Part shown: in pieces, positions 53,261 to 62,198 of the stretch
Layout of the letters: the number at the start of each line of letters is the position of its first letter
Position numbering within the stretch: the stretch's first letter is position 1
NCBI GenBank assembly: GCA_049587755.1
Contig: JBAVEN010000077.1
Location: forward strand, 62,001-126,000
Length of the DNA stretch: 64,000 bases
Source: Bog-375 sp049587755
GTDB lineage: Bacteria; Acidobacteriota; Terriglobia; Bryobacterales; Bryobacteraceae
Reading direction: 5' to 3'
Program-made: the position numbers and the translations under genes
Notes under the pieces: generated by a model
What the model was told of the DNA's origin: nothing
Seen by the model: only the letters and a program-made list of their open reading frames with translations
The model's database searches: none

Positions 53261-54465
53261 CGCTTTCTCCTCCCGCTATTCATGCCGAATTCATGACCCT
53301 GTTTCAAGAATTTTCGCAAGCGCTCCATGGCAGGCTCGAGAATCGACCGCTCCGCCGCGTAGCAGATGCGCACCGAGCCTTCACCGCCGGCGCCGAACGC
53401 CACCCCGGGCGCCAGCCCCACGCGGGTCTCTTCCAGCAGGCGCCGGCAAAATGCAAAGGAATCGGCAACTCCTTCAATCCGCGGGAACAGGTAAAACGCG
53501 CCATCGGGCTCGGGAACGGTCACCCGCGGCATGCCGCGCAGCGCCTCGAGACACAGGTCCCGATTTCGCCGCAGGCCCTCAAGCATCCGCGCCAGTTCGT
53601 CTTCCCCTTCGGCCAGTGCAGTCTCACCGGCTTTCTGGGTAAAGCTGGGAGCGTGCGACACGATGAATTCGTTCAACTGCGCCGCCTTCTGCGCCAGGTC
53701 CCGGCGGGCGATCAGGTAGCCAAGCCGCCATCCCGTCATGCGATAGGTTTTGGAAAACGACTGCACCACGATCACTGCGTCGTCGCGCGAGGCAAGCCGC
53801 AGCATCGATGGCGCAGGCTCGCCGAGGCGCGCGCCCAGGTAGTTCAGCCGGTCGTACACTTCGTCGGCCAGCAGCCACAGTCCGTGGCGGCGGGCAAATT
53901 CAAGCAGGCGCTCCTGGTCGGCTTGCGCCGCCACCCAGCCCAATGGGTTCGAGGGTGAGATGTAGGTCAGCAGGCGCGTGCGCGCGGTCACTGCTGCTTC
54001 GAGCGCGTCGAAGTCGATGGCGTACCGGCTGCCACACAACGGGTGCGGTATCTGCCGCGCCACTGCGTTCGAGAGGACGACGATCGAAGCCGCATTGGGC
54101 CAAGCGGGCGTCAGCAGCAGGGCCTCATCTCCGGGATCAAGCGTTGACCGGATTGCGACATTCAGCGCCTGCACGCCGGACGCCGTGATCACGATCTCGC
54201 CGTTCGGGTCGATCTCCACCTGATGCAGTTTGCGGTACGACTCGGCTATCGCGCGCCGCAGGGAAGGCAACCCCGCATTTTCGGTGTAAAAGGTGTAGCC
54301 CTCGCGCATGGCGCGCACGGCCGCGTCTTTGATGTAATCCGGCGTGGGTAGGTTCGATTCGCCGAAATAGAGCCGCAGCACTCCGTCCATCGACATGGCG
54401 ATCTCCGCCAGTTCGCGGACGCCGGAGTACGGCACTCGCTCGACGGAAGAGGCGACACGCGGCAT
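53254..54465 (-). CDS. Class I/II PLP-dependent aminotransferase
   Basis: A protein of 403 aa, fold type I. The PLP lysine is in VVQSFSKTYRMTGWRLGYLI. Other conserved parts are YFGESNLPTPDYIKDAA, YTENAGLPSLRRAIAESYRK, ITASGVQALNVAIR, YISPSNPLGWVA and LADEVYDRL. It belongs to the AspC/AlaT-like branch and probably transaminates an amino acid with 2-oxoglutarate; specificity is not deducible. It overlaps the mscL start, probably by genome compaction rather than shared function. Confidence 0.92.
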   Translation of the reverse strand: MPRVASSVERVPYSGVRELAEIAMSMDGVLRLYFGESNLPTPDYIKDAAVRAMREGYTFYTENAGLPSLRRAIAESYRKLHQVEIDPNGEIVITASGVQALNVAIRSTLDPGDEALLLTPAWPNAASIVVLSNAVARQIPHPLCGSRYAIDFDALEAAVTARTRLLTYISPSNPLGWVAAQADQERLLEFARRHGLWLLADEVYDRLNYLGARLGEPAPSMLRLASRDDAVIVVQSFSKTYRMTGWRLGYLIARRDLAQKAAQLNEFIVSHAPSFTQKAGETALAEGEDELARMLEGLRRNRDLCLEALRGMPRVTVPEPDGAFYLFPRIEGVADSFAFCRRLLEETRVGLAPGVAFGAGGEGSVRICYAAERSILEPAMERLRKFLKQGHEFGMNSGRRKRC

Positions 54466-54547
54466 CTCCGCTATTGTCGCACTGCTGAGCGCGGCGACCG
54501 ACTCGGCTTGCTCAGCGGGTCGATGAAACCTACTGGCACGGGACGTT

Positions 54548-55051
54548 TCAATAGTCGTAGTGAACGGTCGTGAGCATCCGATTGGTGTCGACGGCTGTCT
54601 TTCCCGTCAAACGTTCCAGCCCGGAAAGAAAATTACGGTACTCGCTCTTGTTCAACTTGAAGAGAACCTCCACCTTGGGCGTCCTTCCACCCGTCCCGGC
54701 GCTGTTTAGCCAGGTAACTCCCACGTAGTGGTCTTCGGTTTCTCCCAAATGCATGCGCGGAACAACGTCGAGCACGGCGGCGCCGAGGCGGCGGTGAACA
54801 CCGGTGGCACAAGCGATCTCCGTAATACTGCTGGCCGGCACGGCGATCCGATGTCCATGCTGGACCAGGATCACCTCATGTGTACCCAGCGTGGCTTTCA
54901 CTTTGCTGTGGTGCAGGGGCAAGGTGCCGCCTTCATAGTTGGCAGGAAAGCTGGCAGCCGCGACGCTCTTCGACTGCCCGGCGACGCCGGGTGGAACCAT
55001 CGCCAGGAAGAATCCCAGCAGCGCGGGGAATTTCGTCAACACCATTCTCAT
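54548..55051 (-). CDS. Secreted protein of unknown function
   Basis: A protein of 167 aa from ATG 55051 (ATG 55045 is also possible). The signal peptide is LTKFPALLGFFLAMVPPGVA. The mature part (VILVQHGHRIAVPASSITEI, then VEVLFKLNKSEYRNFLSGLE) has a beta-rich then helical pattern. No known family recognised. It lies 90 bp after the VanZ/LamG gene on the same strand. Confidence 0.65.
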   Translation of the reverse strand: MRMVLTKFPALLGFFLAMVPPGVAGQSKSVAAASFPANYEGGTLPLHHSKVKATLGTHEVILVQHGHRIAVPASSITEIACATGVHRRLGAAVLDVVPRMHLGETEDHYVGVTWLNSAGTGGRTPKVEVLFKLNKSEYRNFLSGLERLTGKTAVDTNRMLTTVHYDY

Positions 55052-55141
55052 CACAGTTTTAGACGTCGATTGCCCGGCCCCGGTTACGCGCAGGGCAACC
55101 GGCGCCGCACTTCGCAGGCATCCCACTCAGCGTTAGTCGCG

Positions 55142-56278
55142 TCAGGCGCCTCCCGCCCGGGCATCATTCCAGCGAAGGACTTTCGCGAACAGATCTCTGG
55201 CCACCTTGTTGTCAAACAACGCGACCCCGGCACAGGTTCCAAGCGTGTTGGTAATGATATCCGTCATGCCGGAGTCTCGCGTCGGGAGATATGCCTGGAG
55301 AATCTCGATAGTGACGCTGATTAACGCTCCCAATACAATGGTTGTTAGTGCCGCCCGCTTGACACGGCGCGCCACGAACAAGCGCGCGCAGAAGCAGAAA
55401 CCCAAAGGGACGAATCCGATGATGTTTTTGAGAGCCGCGCCCCAATAACTCCGTGACATGCTGAATTCCGTCCATAAGGGCTGCAAGAAGATCTGGTCCA
55501 AAACCGCATACTTTGCCGGAATCGACAGATCGACCCCTGGTTTGACGCTACTGTGGACTACGTTCCCGGCATGCTCGTCAAAAAGGTAAAGCGCCACATT
55601 GCCCTCATCCTTCCGAATCTCGGGACGGCCCGCGTGGGTCCAGGTTTGGTAGTGCCTTGAGAGCTGCGACTCTGTGAGCTCGCGATTGTACATCGCAAAG
55701 CCGAATAGCCGGCCGGACCAACTATCGGGCTGCCCGGGTGAGTCACCGAGGATCATGCGGCCTGTGAACTGATTCGAAGAGAGTCGCAACTGTGGCGCTC
55801 GCTTGGCCAAAACGGCGTCGACGTAAACCGCCGATCCTTTCGCGCCAGAGGTGACGGTTATGAATGTCGGTGCTGCGTTGCGAAATGTGGCCTCGCGAAA
55901 CGCATCTTCAACGTAGAGGTTAACCGCTCTCCTCCGATCGTTTGCAACCGCGGCTTGCAGCCGAAGGTCCGTTTGCGATTGGCGCAGGGAGAATCGAAAA
56001 AGATCCTCAGGAGCGCAAAATGCCAGGAAAGTGCCGCTATCCCAGATACGGCCGGGCTGCAGCCAGATTTCAAGGCTGCCGGGCAGCTCGTCCGGCTGAG
56101 GACCCGTCATCTCAAACGCACCGGAGCTGATGACCGTTCCATACCTGCCGAAGTGGAGACCGTTGCGCGCTCCCAGCCAGGTGACGTCGTTCTGGGGGGC
56201 ATGAAAGGGCCAGAGACCGAGCGTCAAAATGGTGCACAGAACAGCAATACAAACGATGTCTAGAATCTTGGCGGTCAT
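55142..56278 (-). CDS. VanZ-family membrane protein with inserted LamG-like domain
   Basis: A protein of 378 aa from ATG 56278. One N-terminal membrane helix (ILDIVCIAVLCTILTLGLWP) is followed by about 230 residues of concanavalin/LamG-like beta-sandwich (SLEIWLQPGRIWDSGTFLAF, then DSWSGRLFGFAMYNRELTES). The C-terminus carries VanZ helices (NIIGFVPLGFCFCARLFV, TTIVLGALISVTIEILQAYL, MTDIITNTLGTCAG). The sandwich sits in the first extracytoplasmic loop and may bind a glycan. It lies 43 bp after the lptFG fusion gene. The function is unknown; it is an unusual fusion. Confidence 0.85.
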   Translation of the reverse strand: MTAKILDIVCIAVLCTILTLGLWPFHAPQNDVTWLGARNGLHFGRYGTVISSGAFEMTGPQPDELPGSLEIWLQPGRIWDSGTFLAFCAPEDLFRFSLRQSQTDLRLQAAVANDRRRAVNLYVEDAFREATFRNAAPTFITVTSGAKGSAVYVDAVLAKRAPQLRLSSNQFTGRMILGDSPGQPDSWSGRLFGFAMYNRELTESQLSRHYQTWTHAGRPEIRKDEGNVALYLFDEHAGNVVHSSVKPGVDLSIPAKYAVLDQIFLQPLWTEFSMSRSYWGAALKNIIGFVPLGFCFCARLFVARRVKRAALTTIVLGALISVTIEILQAYLPTRDSGMTDIITNTLGTCAGVALFDNKVARDLFAKVLRWNDARAGGA

Positions 56279-56321
56279 TCGGCGATCAGTCCAGCCTGGC
56301 TTGCAAGTTAATGGGCACGCG

Positions 56322-58664
56322 CTAACTCCGCATCCGCAGCAGCAGGTAAAGCCCCGCCAAGCCAAACATGACATCCGGGGACCAGGCTGCCATAGTAGCC
56401 GGAAGCAGATTCACGTCGCCGATCTTCTCAAAGAGAATGCCCACGCCCTTGTACGCGACGCCGATGGCAAGGCTGACGCCGATGCCGGCCATCGCGCCGC
56501 GGTTGCCCACCAAAAACCCGTAAGGCACGGCGATCATCGCCATGATGAGCGCAAACAGGGGCAGCGCAAATTTCAAATAGAACTGCACCTGGAGCTTGCC
56601 GGTGGGGAAACCACGTTCTTGCAGATCGCGAATGTAGCGGTCCAGGCGGAGAAAGTTCATCTGCTTCTCCTGCACCGCCGCGGTAACGAAGTAATCGGGC
56701 GGCTCGGTCAGATCGGGGAAGGTAGCGGCCTGAGACTCGCTCGCGCTCGAAAAGGATTGGTACGCGCTGCACGAGTCGCCGGCATAGCGGCAGCTCCAAC
56801 CGTTTTCGAACACCCATGTCTTCAGCGCCGGGCTCCATTGCCCCCGCTGCGCCACTATCTCGCGTTTCAGACGGAATGTGTTGGGGTCCATGTCGAACAC
56901 GTCCACACCGTGCATGACGCCGGCCGTATGGTCGAAGAACTCATAGTAATAGACGCGCGAGTGGCCCATGATCCACTTGTGGTCCACGCGCTGGTACGTC
57001 TGCTTGGGCCGGCCCTTGATCTCGTCGCGCATGGCGTCCTGCTTGAGATTGGCGCCGGGCACGTAATAATAATCGAACGCGAACAGCCCGCCGGCAAATA
57101 CCGTGCCCGCTAACAGCAGCGGCATCGCCAGCCGGTACAGGCTCACGCCACATGCCCGGAACGCGGTGATTTCGTTCTGCTTGCTCAGCACGCCCAGGTG
57201 AACCAACACCGCCACCAGAATGGCGAAGGGCAGCGTTTCGTAGATCAACTCGGGCGTGAGGAAGAAGAGATACGAGAACATCTCCATGAGCGGAATCTTG
57301 TTGCGGATCCAGTCGCCCATCAGCTCGAAAAAGTTATAAGCCAGGATCATCGACAAGAGGCTGGCGAGCACCACGGCGAGATAGAACATGAAGCTGGTCA
57401 GGATATAGGCATCGACGATTTGCGGCAGGACGGGAAGCCTCCAGTGCGGGAGGCGGGCCGCGCGCGCAGCCGGTTCCGGCTCGCCGTGCCGCAACCGGTC
57501 GCCCATCCGGGCCAGCCTGCCTGTGATGCCGCCCAGCAGGTCGCGGTCTCCGGGGCGCTCCATGCGGTAAAGAAAAATCAGCCCGGCCAGGAAAAATGCG
57601 GCATCGGGCAGCCACACCGCCACCGGCACGGACAAGGCCCTCTGCTTGGCGAATCCGATCAACGTAAGCGAGGAAAGGTGGTAGCAGAAGAAACTCAGAA
57701 ATAGCGCGATGACGTAGCCGGCGGATTTACCGCCCTTGCGCGTGGCGATGCCGAGCGGAATGCCGACCAGGGCCAGCACGATGCAGGCCACCGGCAGCGA
57801 AAAGCGGCGGTGCAGCTCGATTTGCACCTCGGTCCAGTCTTCCCCGGAACGCGGATAGCGCAGCAGTTCGCGCGTGTTCATGGCGGCCGTAGGCGGCGTC
57901 TTGTGCTCCGGTGGTGAGGCATCGAGCACCTGCGTGCTGATGGGCGCACACGAATCGTTGGCCACGCGGTCCTTGCCCATCTCATGCGAACAGTAATCGT
58001 ACAGCGTGATCTGGATGCGGTTGTTCTTTGGGTCCGGCATGGCGATGGTGCTGCGCGCCACGGTGATCATCGGGCCTTCCGCTTTTTCGCGCATCCCGGA
58101 TACGCGCTGCTCGGGCGGCGTAACATCGGCGATGAACACCGGCCGCCACTTCACCACCGGCCCGGTTCCTACGTCGCCCACGTAGAGGATCCGGTTGGGG
58201 AAATTCTCGTTGAAGACCCGCGGCGGAATTTCCGCGGAAACCTGCCCCTGCAACAGCTCATTGATAATGTCGGTGCTCCTGCGGTAGGCCAACGGCGTGA
58301 GCCGCAGCGACGCCATAGCTGCCACGCTCATCCCCAGCGTGGCGAAGAGCACCACGGGCGCGATCACCCTCCGGCTGGAGACGCCCGCTGCGCGCATGGC
58401 GGTGATCTCGCCATCCGCCGCCATGCGGCCGAGCCCAATCAGAATGCCCACCAGCACGCCAAACGGAATGGTCAGCGGCAGCACGGGCGGCATCGCCCAG
58501 AGAATCAGCTCCACCACGGTGGAAAAGGACGCGTTGTTGGCTCCCACCAGGACCGCGAATAGCTTGTCCGCCGCGCGCAAGAAGATGACAAACGTGGCCA
58601 GCAGTGTGCCCAGCACGGCGCTGGTCAAAATCTCGCGGAACACGTAGCGGCCCAGCAGGCGCAT
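56322..58664 (-). CDS. lptFG: Fused LptF-LptG lipopolysaccharide export permease
   Basis: A protein of 780 aa, double the usual 350-380. The first half starts MRLLGRYVFREILTSAVLG and has LGRMAADGEITAMRAAGVSS; the second half repeats the fold with VLSKQNEITAFRACGVSLYR. Each half has the six helices and beta-jellyroll expected of LptF or LptG, so one chain probably supplies both membrane partners of the LptB2FG ABC exporter. Two helices (VILTSFMFYLAVVLASLLSM type, around residue 420) start the second half after a linker. lptB is not here. It follows the TldE-like gene by 9 bp. Confidence 0.9.
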   Translation of the reverse strand: MRLLGRYVFREILTSAVLGTLLATFVIFLRAADKLFAVLVGANNASFSTVVELILWAMPPVLPLTIPFGVLVGILIGLGRMAADGEITAMRAAGVSSRRVIAPVVLFATLGMSVAAMASLRLTPLAYRRSTDIINELLQGQVSAEIPPRVFNENFPNRILYVGDVGTGPVVKWRPVFIADVTPPEQRVSGMREKAEGPMITVARSTIAMPDPKNNRIQITLYDYCSHEMGKDRVANDSCAPISTQVLDASPPEHKTPPTAAMNTRELLRYPRSGEDWTEVQIELHRRFSLPVACIVLALVGIPLGIATRKGGKSAGYVIALFLSFFCYHLSSLTLIGFAKQRALSVPVAVWLPDAAFFLAGLIFLYRMERPGDRDLLGGITGRLARMGDRLRHGEPEPAARAARLPHWRLPVLPQIVDAYILTSFMFYLAVVLASLLSMILAYNFFELMGDWIRNKIPLMEMFSYLFFLTPELIYETLPFAILVAVLVHLGVLSKQNEITAFRACGVSLYRLAMPLLLAGTVFAGGLFAFDYYYVPGANLKQDAMRDEIKGRPKQTYQRVDHKWIMGHSRVYYYEFFDHTAGVMHGVDVFDMDPNTFRLKREIVAQRGQWSPALKTWVFENGWSCRYAGDSCSAYQSFSSASESQAATFPDLTEPPDYFVTAAVQEKQMNFLRLDRYIRDLQERGFPTGKLQVQFYLKFALPLFALIMAMIAVPYGFLVGNRGAMAGIGVSLAIGVAYKGVGILFEKIGDVNLLPATMAAWSPDVMFGLAGLYLLLRMRS

Positions 58665-58673
58665 AGCCGGCCC

Positions 58674-60404
58674 TTAACGCACCATCTCCGGCGGCGGCGC
58701 CACCGGCAGCTTGGGCAGTTCTTCTTCGACCGGGTGCAGCTCGAGGTCATCGATGATGATCGAGGGCGCCACCACGCAGCTTTCCGTGGTGTAGCTGCTC
58801 GCTCCCACCAGTGCCAGGGGCGCGCCGTTGTCCAGGTAGTCGAATACGTTGTTATCGTCGCCCGCCACCACGATGTCCTTAAGCGACCGAACGTCCAGCC
58901 CGCGGAAGCGAAGGCCGCGCACCAGCTCTTCACGGCCATCCGGATAGACCTTGTAGACCAGCACCGGCGAGCTGAGCGGATGCGCGGTGCTTTCCGCCGT
59001 GGTGAAAATACGCCTCAATTCGCCGATCGACGCCGTGGACGGGTAATCCATTTTGCGCACGAGCACACCGTAAGCCAGGCTGCGCGACTGTACCAGCTCG
59101 ATGAGCTTTTTCTTGAGATCGCCCGCGGGCATGGTTTCCGAGGAGTTGACGAACAGGTTGCCGACGCCGGCGGTATCTGCGCCATTCCGTCCCGGCAGGC
59201 GGGCGTGGCCGTTGGAGGCGGAGAATCCGTGCACCGGCTGCCGCGTCAGCAGGAAGTTCTTGAGAACGCCTCTATCCACCAGGGTGAGCGGCTGTGCGCG
59301 GACGCCTTCGCGATCCACGTCATAGCTGCCGAACAGCGGCCGGCCTCGCCATTCCCGCTGCGTCGGGTCGTCCACCACGGTGAAAGGCTCGGGCAAGACG
59401 CGCGCGCCCAGGCGCCCTTCGAGCTCACTGCCGTTGAACTCGCCGCGGGCGCCTTCCGGTTTGCGCGGCAGCGCCAGGTTGCGGCCCAGCACTTCGGCGA
59501 AGATCTGCGGGCTGGCTGCGCCTTCAAACAGAACCGGGCCGCTGTAATCCTCGCCCTTCGGGGCCTTGGCCAACGCCTCGAGGTTCTGCGCCATCGCGCG
59601 CAGCGCGCCGCTCGCGGCGGCATCGCCCGGCAGGTGTGCCGGGTCAAGCGCGAGGAAGGTAACTGCATCATGCAGCACCATGCCATCGGCCGCTTGCGAG
59701 ATGGCCCGCGCCCGCAGGCAACTGGCATTCTCCGGGGCCCGCACCACCGTGCCTTCCGAATTCACCACGTAGTAGCCGCCAGCCTCGGCGTCCAGCTCCA
59801 CGCGCGAGTCCAACACCCCGGGATAATCGGCGAAGATCGCGGATAGGGCGCGCACCCGCGCCGCCCAATCGTCTTCGTCGACCGCCAGGCGGTCCAGATC
59901 GTGTACATACTCCACCGGCTGGGCATGCGAAAAGTCATCGGCCGGATTGCTCTCGGTGAGATCGCGCAGCGCGGCGCGCTTGCGCGCGATGGTTTCCACG
60001 GCGCCCTTGTACGCCGAATCAGTCGCCAGCCAGAGATAGCGGCGCAGCACCGGATAGGAATCGTCGAGCGGCCAGCGTCCCAGGTCGTAGCGCGTGCCGC
60101 TGACGGCGCCGGCGAAGTCCGTATTGTCGAACTTATAGTCGCCCACGCGCACGCGGATCTCTGGCTGCCGGATATGGTCGCGCCGCCGCATCAGCAGGCC
60201 GCCAAGGGAAGCCGACACATTGAAGACGTCCCCCTGGTCGATCACGTATTGAATGAAGTAGGGGGCGTCGAGATTGGCGACGGTGAGCTTGCGCGCCCGC
60301 GCCATCTCATCGCGCATCGCCGCCAGCAGCGGGTCCGGCGCGGGAGCATCCGCCGCCAATGCGCCTAGCACGGCAGCAACCGCGGCCAGCATCAGGCGCT
60401 TCAC
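58674..60404 (-). CDS. Secreted TldE/PmbA-like partner lacking the zinc motif
   Basis: A protein of 576 aa with a signal peptide (MKRLMLAAVAAVLGALAADA). The overall TldD/TldE fold is visible (LLTRQPVHGFSASNGHARLP, VGNLFVNSSETMPAGDLKKK, YPDGREELVRGLRFRG). At the position where the upstream gene has HEIFGH this one reads FAEVLGRNLALP, so it cannot bind zinc the same way, as in TldE. The GTG start overlaps the TldD-like stop (GTGA). It presumably forms a heterodimer with that protein in the periplasm. Confidence 0.85.
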   Translation of the reverse strand: MKRLMLAAVAAVLGALAADAPAPDPLLAAMRDEMARARKLTVANLDAPYFIQYVIDQGDVFNVSASLGGLLMRRRDHIRQPEIRVRVGDYKFDNTDFAGAVSGTRYDLGRWPLDDSYPVLRRYLWLATDSAYKGAVETIARKRAALRDLTESNPADDFSHAQPVEYVHDLDRLAVDEDDWAARVRALSAIFADYPGVLDSRVELDAEAGGYYVVNSEGTVVRAPENASCLRARAISQAADGMVLHDAVTFLALDPAHLPGDAAASGALRAMAQNLEALAKAPKGEDYSGPVLFEGAASPQIFAEVLGRNLALPRKPEGARGEFNGSELEGRLGARVLPEPFTVVDDPTQREWRGRPLFGSYDVDREGVRAQPLTLVDRGVLKNFLLTRQPVHGFSASNGHARLPGRNGADTAGVGNLFVNSSETMPAGDLKKKLIELVQSRSLAYGVLVRKMDYPSTASIGELRRIFTTAESTAHPLSSPVLVYKVYPDGREELVRGLRFRGLDVRSLKDIVVAGDDNNVFDYLDNGAPLALVGASSYTTESCVVAPSIIIDDLELHPVEEELPKLPVAPPPEMVR

Positions 60405-62098
60405 TGCCGGCCGCCTTTCTCGAGCTTCGTTGGTTCCGGAAGCAGCGGCGGCCGGTCATTCGCCTTGGCTTTCTTTTCGATCTCGATTTCCGATACCAGG
60501 ATCGCCGGCGAGACCGCGGATACCGGCACCGTGCCGCTTTCCGCGCCGCAGTAGCCGTTGAACACTTCCGGCTTGTCCCCGGTGGCCAGGATCTTGGCGA
60601 AGCTCGCCAGCGGCGTGCCTACTATATCCACGCCGCGCACCAGCTCATCGGGACGGCCGTCGGCATACACTTTGTACACAATCACCGGAATCACCTTGAA
60701 GGCCTGCAACCCGGTGCGGCTGGTGGTGGTGAAGCCGTTGGTGATGTCTTGGAAGTAGAGCCCGTAAGGCTTGTTCTGCCGCTTAATCTCTTCGATCAGC
60801 ATCTCGCGCAGCCTGGCATCGGAGACCACTTTGGCCGACTCCACGATCAGGTTCGACTGCCGCGAAACCACTTCATATCCCGGCTGGCGCCGGCCGTGGC
60901 CGTTGGATTCGCTGAAACCCGCAATCGGCGACCGCGACATCAGGAATGTTTTCAGCATGCCGTTTTCCACCACGGTCACCGGCCTTGCTTTTACTCCTTC
61001 ATCGTCGTAATCGTACCAGCCGTATAGGTCTTCGCCCGCCATGGAATGCCGCGTGGGATCGAAGATCACCGACAGGAAATCGGGCAGCACCTCTGTGCCG
61101 ACGCTCTTGGTGAAGGTCTGGCCCTCGTCCTCATCCTTCTGCCGGTGGCCTTCCACGCGATGGCCGAAGATTTCGTGGAAGAACACGCCTGCCGCGCGGC
61201 CGGAGAGAATGGCCGGTCCAACGAACGGCTCGGCTTCGGGCGCGCCGAGCAGCGCCGTCACGTTTTGGGCAACGTGATCGATGGCCGCCAGCACCGTCTT
61301 GTCGTCCGGCAGGCCGCCGGCGCCTTCCGCCTCAAAGCTATCGAAATCGGCGACGTCGGCGCCATCGGCGGCTTTGGCGGAGGCGGAAATAAAAATGCGC
61401 GCGTAACCGCGGCCAAATTCGAGGCGCGTTCCTTCCGTGTTCACCAGGTACCGCGTCTCCGCCTGGCCCGTAACCGTCACCCGGCTGGTGAGAACGCTGG
61501 GGTAATTCTGGAAGCGCGCGGAGAGCTTGCGGATGCGCCCGGTCCATTCCTCGACATCGAATTTGAGCGTCGCCGGCGCGGCGAGGGAAATCTGCGGCGG
61601 CGCGCTCGAAAAATCGGCCGAGGAATCCTGTTCCGCCACTTTCACTTGCGTGTTGGTTTGAATCCGGATGAGCCGCTCCGCCGCCGCGCGATAGGCCCGA
61701 TCGGTCTCCTCCCACAGGCGCTGTTTGATGGAATTGGCGTTGTCTTCGTACGTGATCTGCGCCTCGGAAGTGAACTGCGGCGCGCCGCCGCCGGCGCCGC
61801 GCACGCGATGGTAGTTGTCCAGCTTGGGAGAGCCGACGCGCACCGAAACATCCAGCACGCGCGATTTCCCGCCGCCGTTTGAGTCAATCGTGCCCAAAGT
61901 GCCAGACACGGTGTGGACGTTTTCCTGGGTGATTTCGTAACTGATAAAGTACGGCGGAGGGTCGGCTTTATTCTTGAGAGCCTGGAAGTTGCGCGCCAAT
62001 TCCTGGGACATGGCATCCACCACAAGCGTGGATTGAGCCGTGGCGACGGCTGCCAGCCCGAGCGGCAGCGCCAGACGGAGCACGATGGAGCGGGTCAA
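60401..62098 (-). CDS. Secreted TldD-like zinc peptidase
   Basis: A protein of up to 565 aa with a signal peptide (MTRSIVLRLALPLGLAAVATAQS). The zinc motif HEIFGHRVEGH is intact, followed by the TldD-type segments FLSVIFDPTRHSM, FLMSRSPIAGFSESNGHGRR and VYADGRPDELVRGVDIVGTP. Canonical TldD/E work in the cytoplasm on unfolded peptides; the signal sequence implies a periplasmic version. The start codon is TTG 62098 or GTG 62083. First gene of a run continuing through the TldE-like protein into lptFG. Confidence 0.88.
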   Translation of the reverse strand: MTRSIVLRLALPLGLAAVATAQSTLVVDAMSQELARNFQALKNKADPPPYFISYEITQENVHTVSGTLGTIDSNGGGKSRVLDVSVRVGSPKLDNYHRVRGAGGGAPQFTSEAQITYEDNANSIKQRLWEETDRAYRAAAERLIRIQTNTQVKVAEQDSSADFSSAPPQISLAAPATLKFDVEEWTGRIRKLSARFQNYPSVLTSRVTVTGQAETRYLVNTEGTRLEFGRGYARIFISASAKAADGADVADFDSFEAEGAGGLPDDKTVLAAIDHVAQNVTALLGAPEAEPFVGPAILSGRAAGVFFHEIFGHRVEGHRQKDEDEGQTFTKSVGTEVLPDFLSVIFDPTRHSMAGEDLYGWYDYDDEGVKARPVTVVENGMLKTFLMSRSPIAGFSESNGHGRRQPGYEVVSRQSNLIVESAKVVSDARLREMLIEEIKRQNKPYGLYFQDITNGFTTTSRTGLQAFKVIPVIVYKVYADGRPDELVRGVDIVGTPLASFAKILATGDKPEVFNGYCGAESGTVPVSAVSPAILVSEIEIEKKAKANDRPPLLPEPTKLEKGGRQ

Positions 62099-62198
62099 AT
62101 CTCAGCATAGCAAACTGGCCTCCACGTCCCGTTGTGATACAAAGCTAAGGTGGGGCGGCTGCCGGTCGCATCGCCGCCTAGCGCGGAGGTACACGGAC

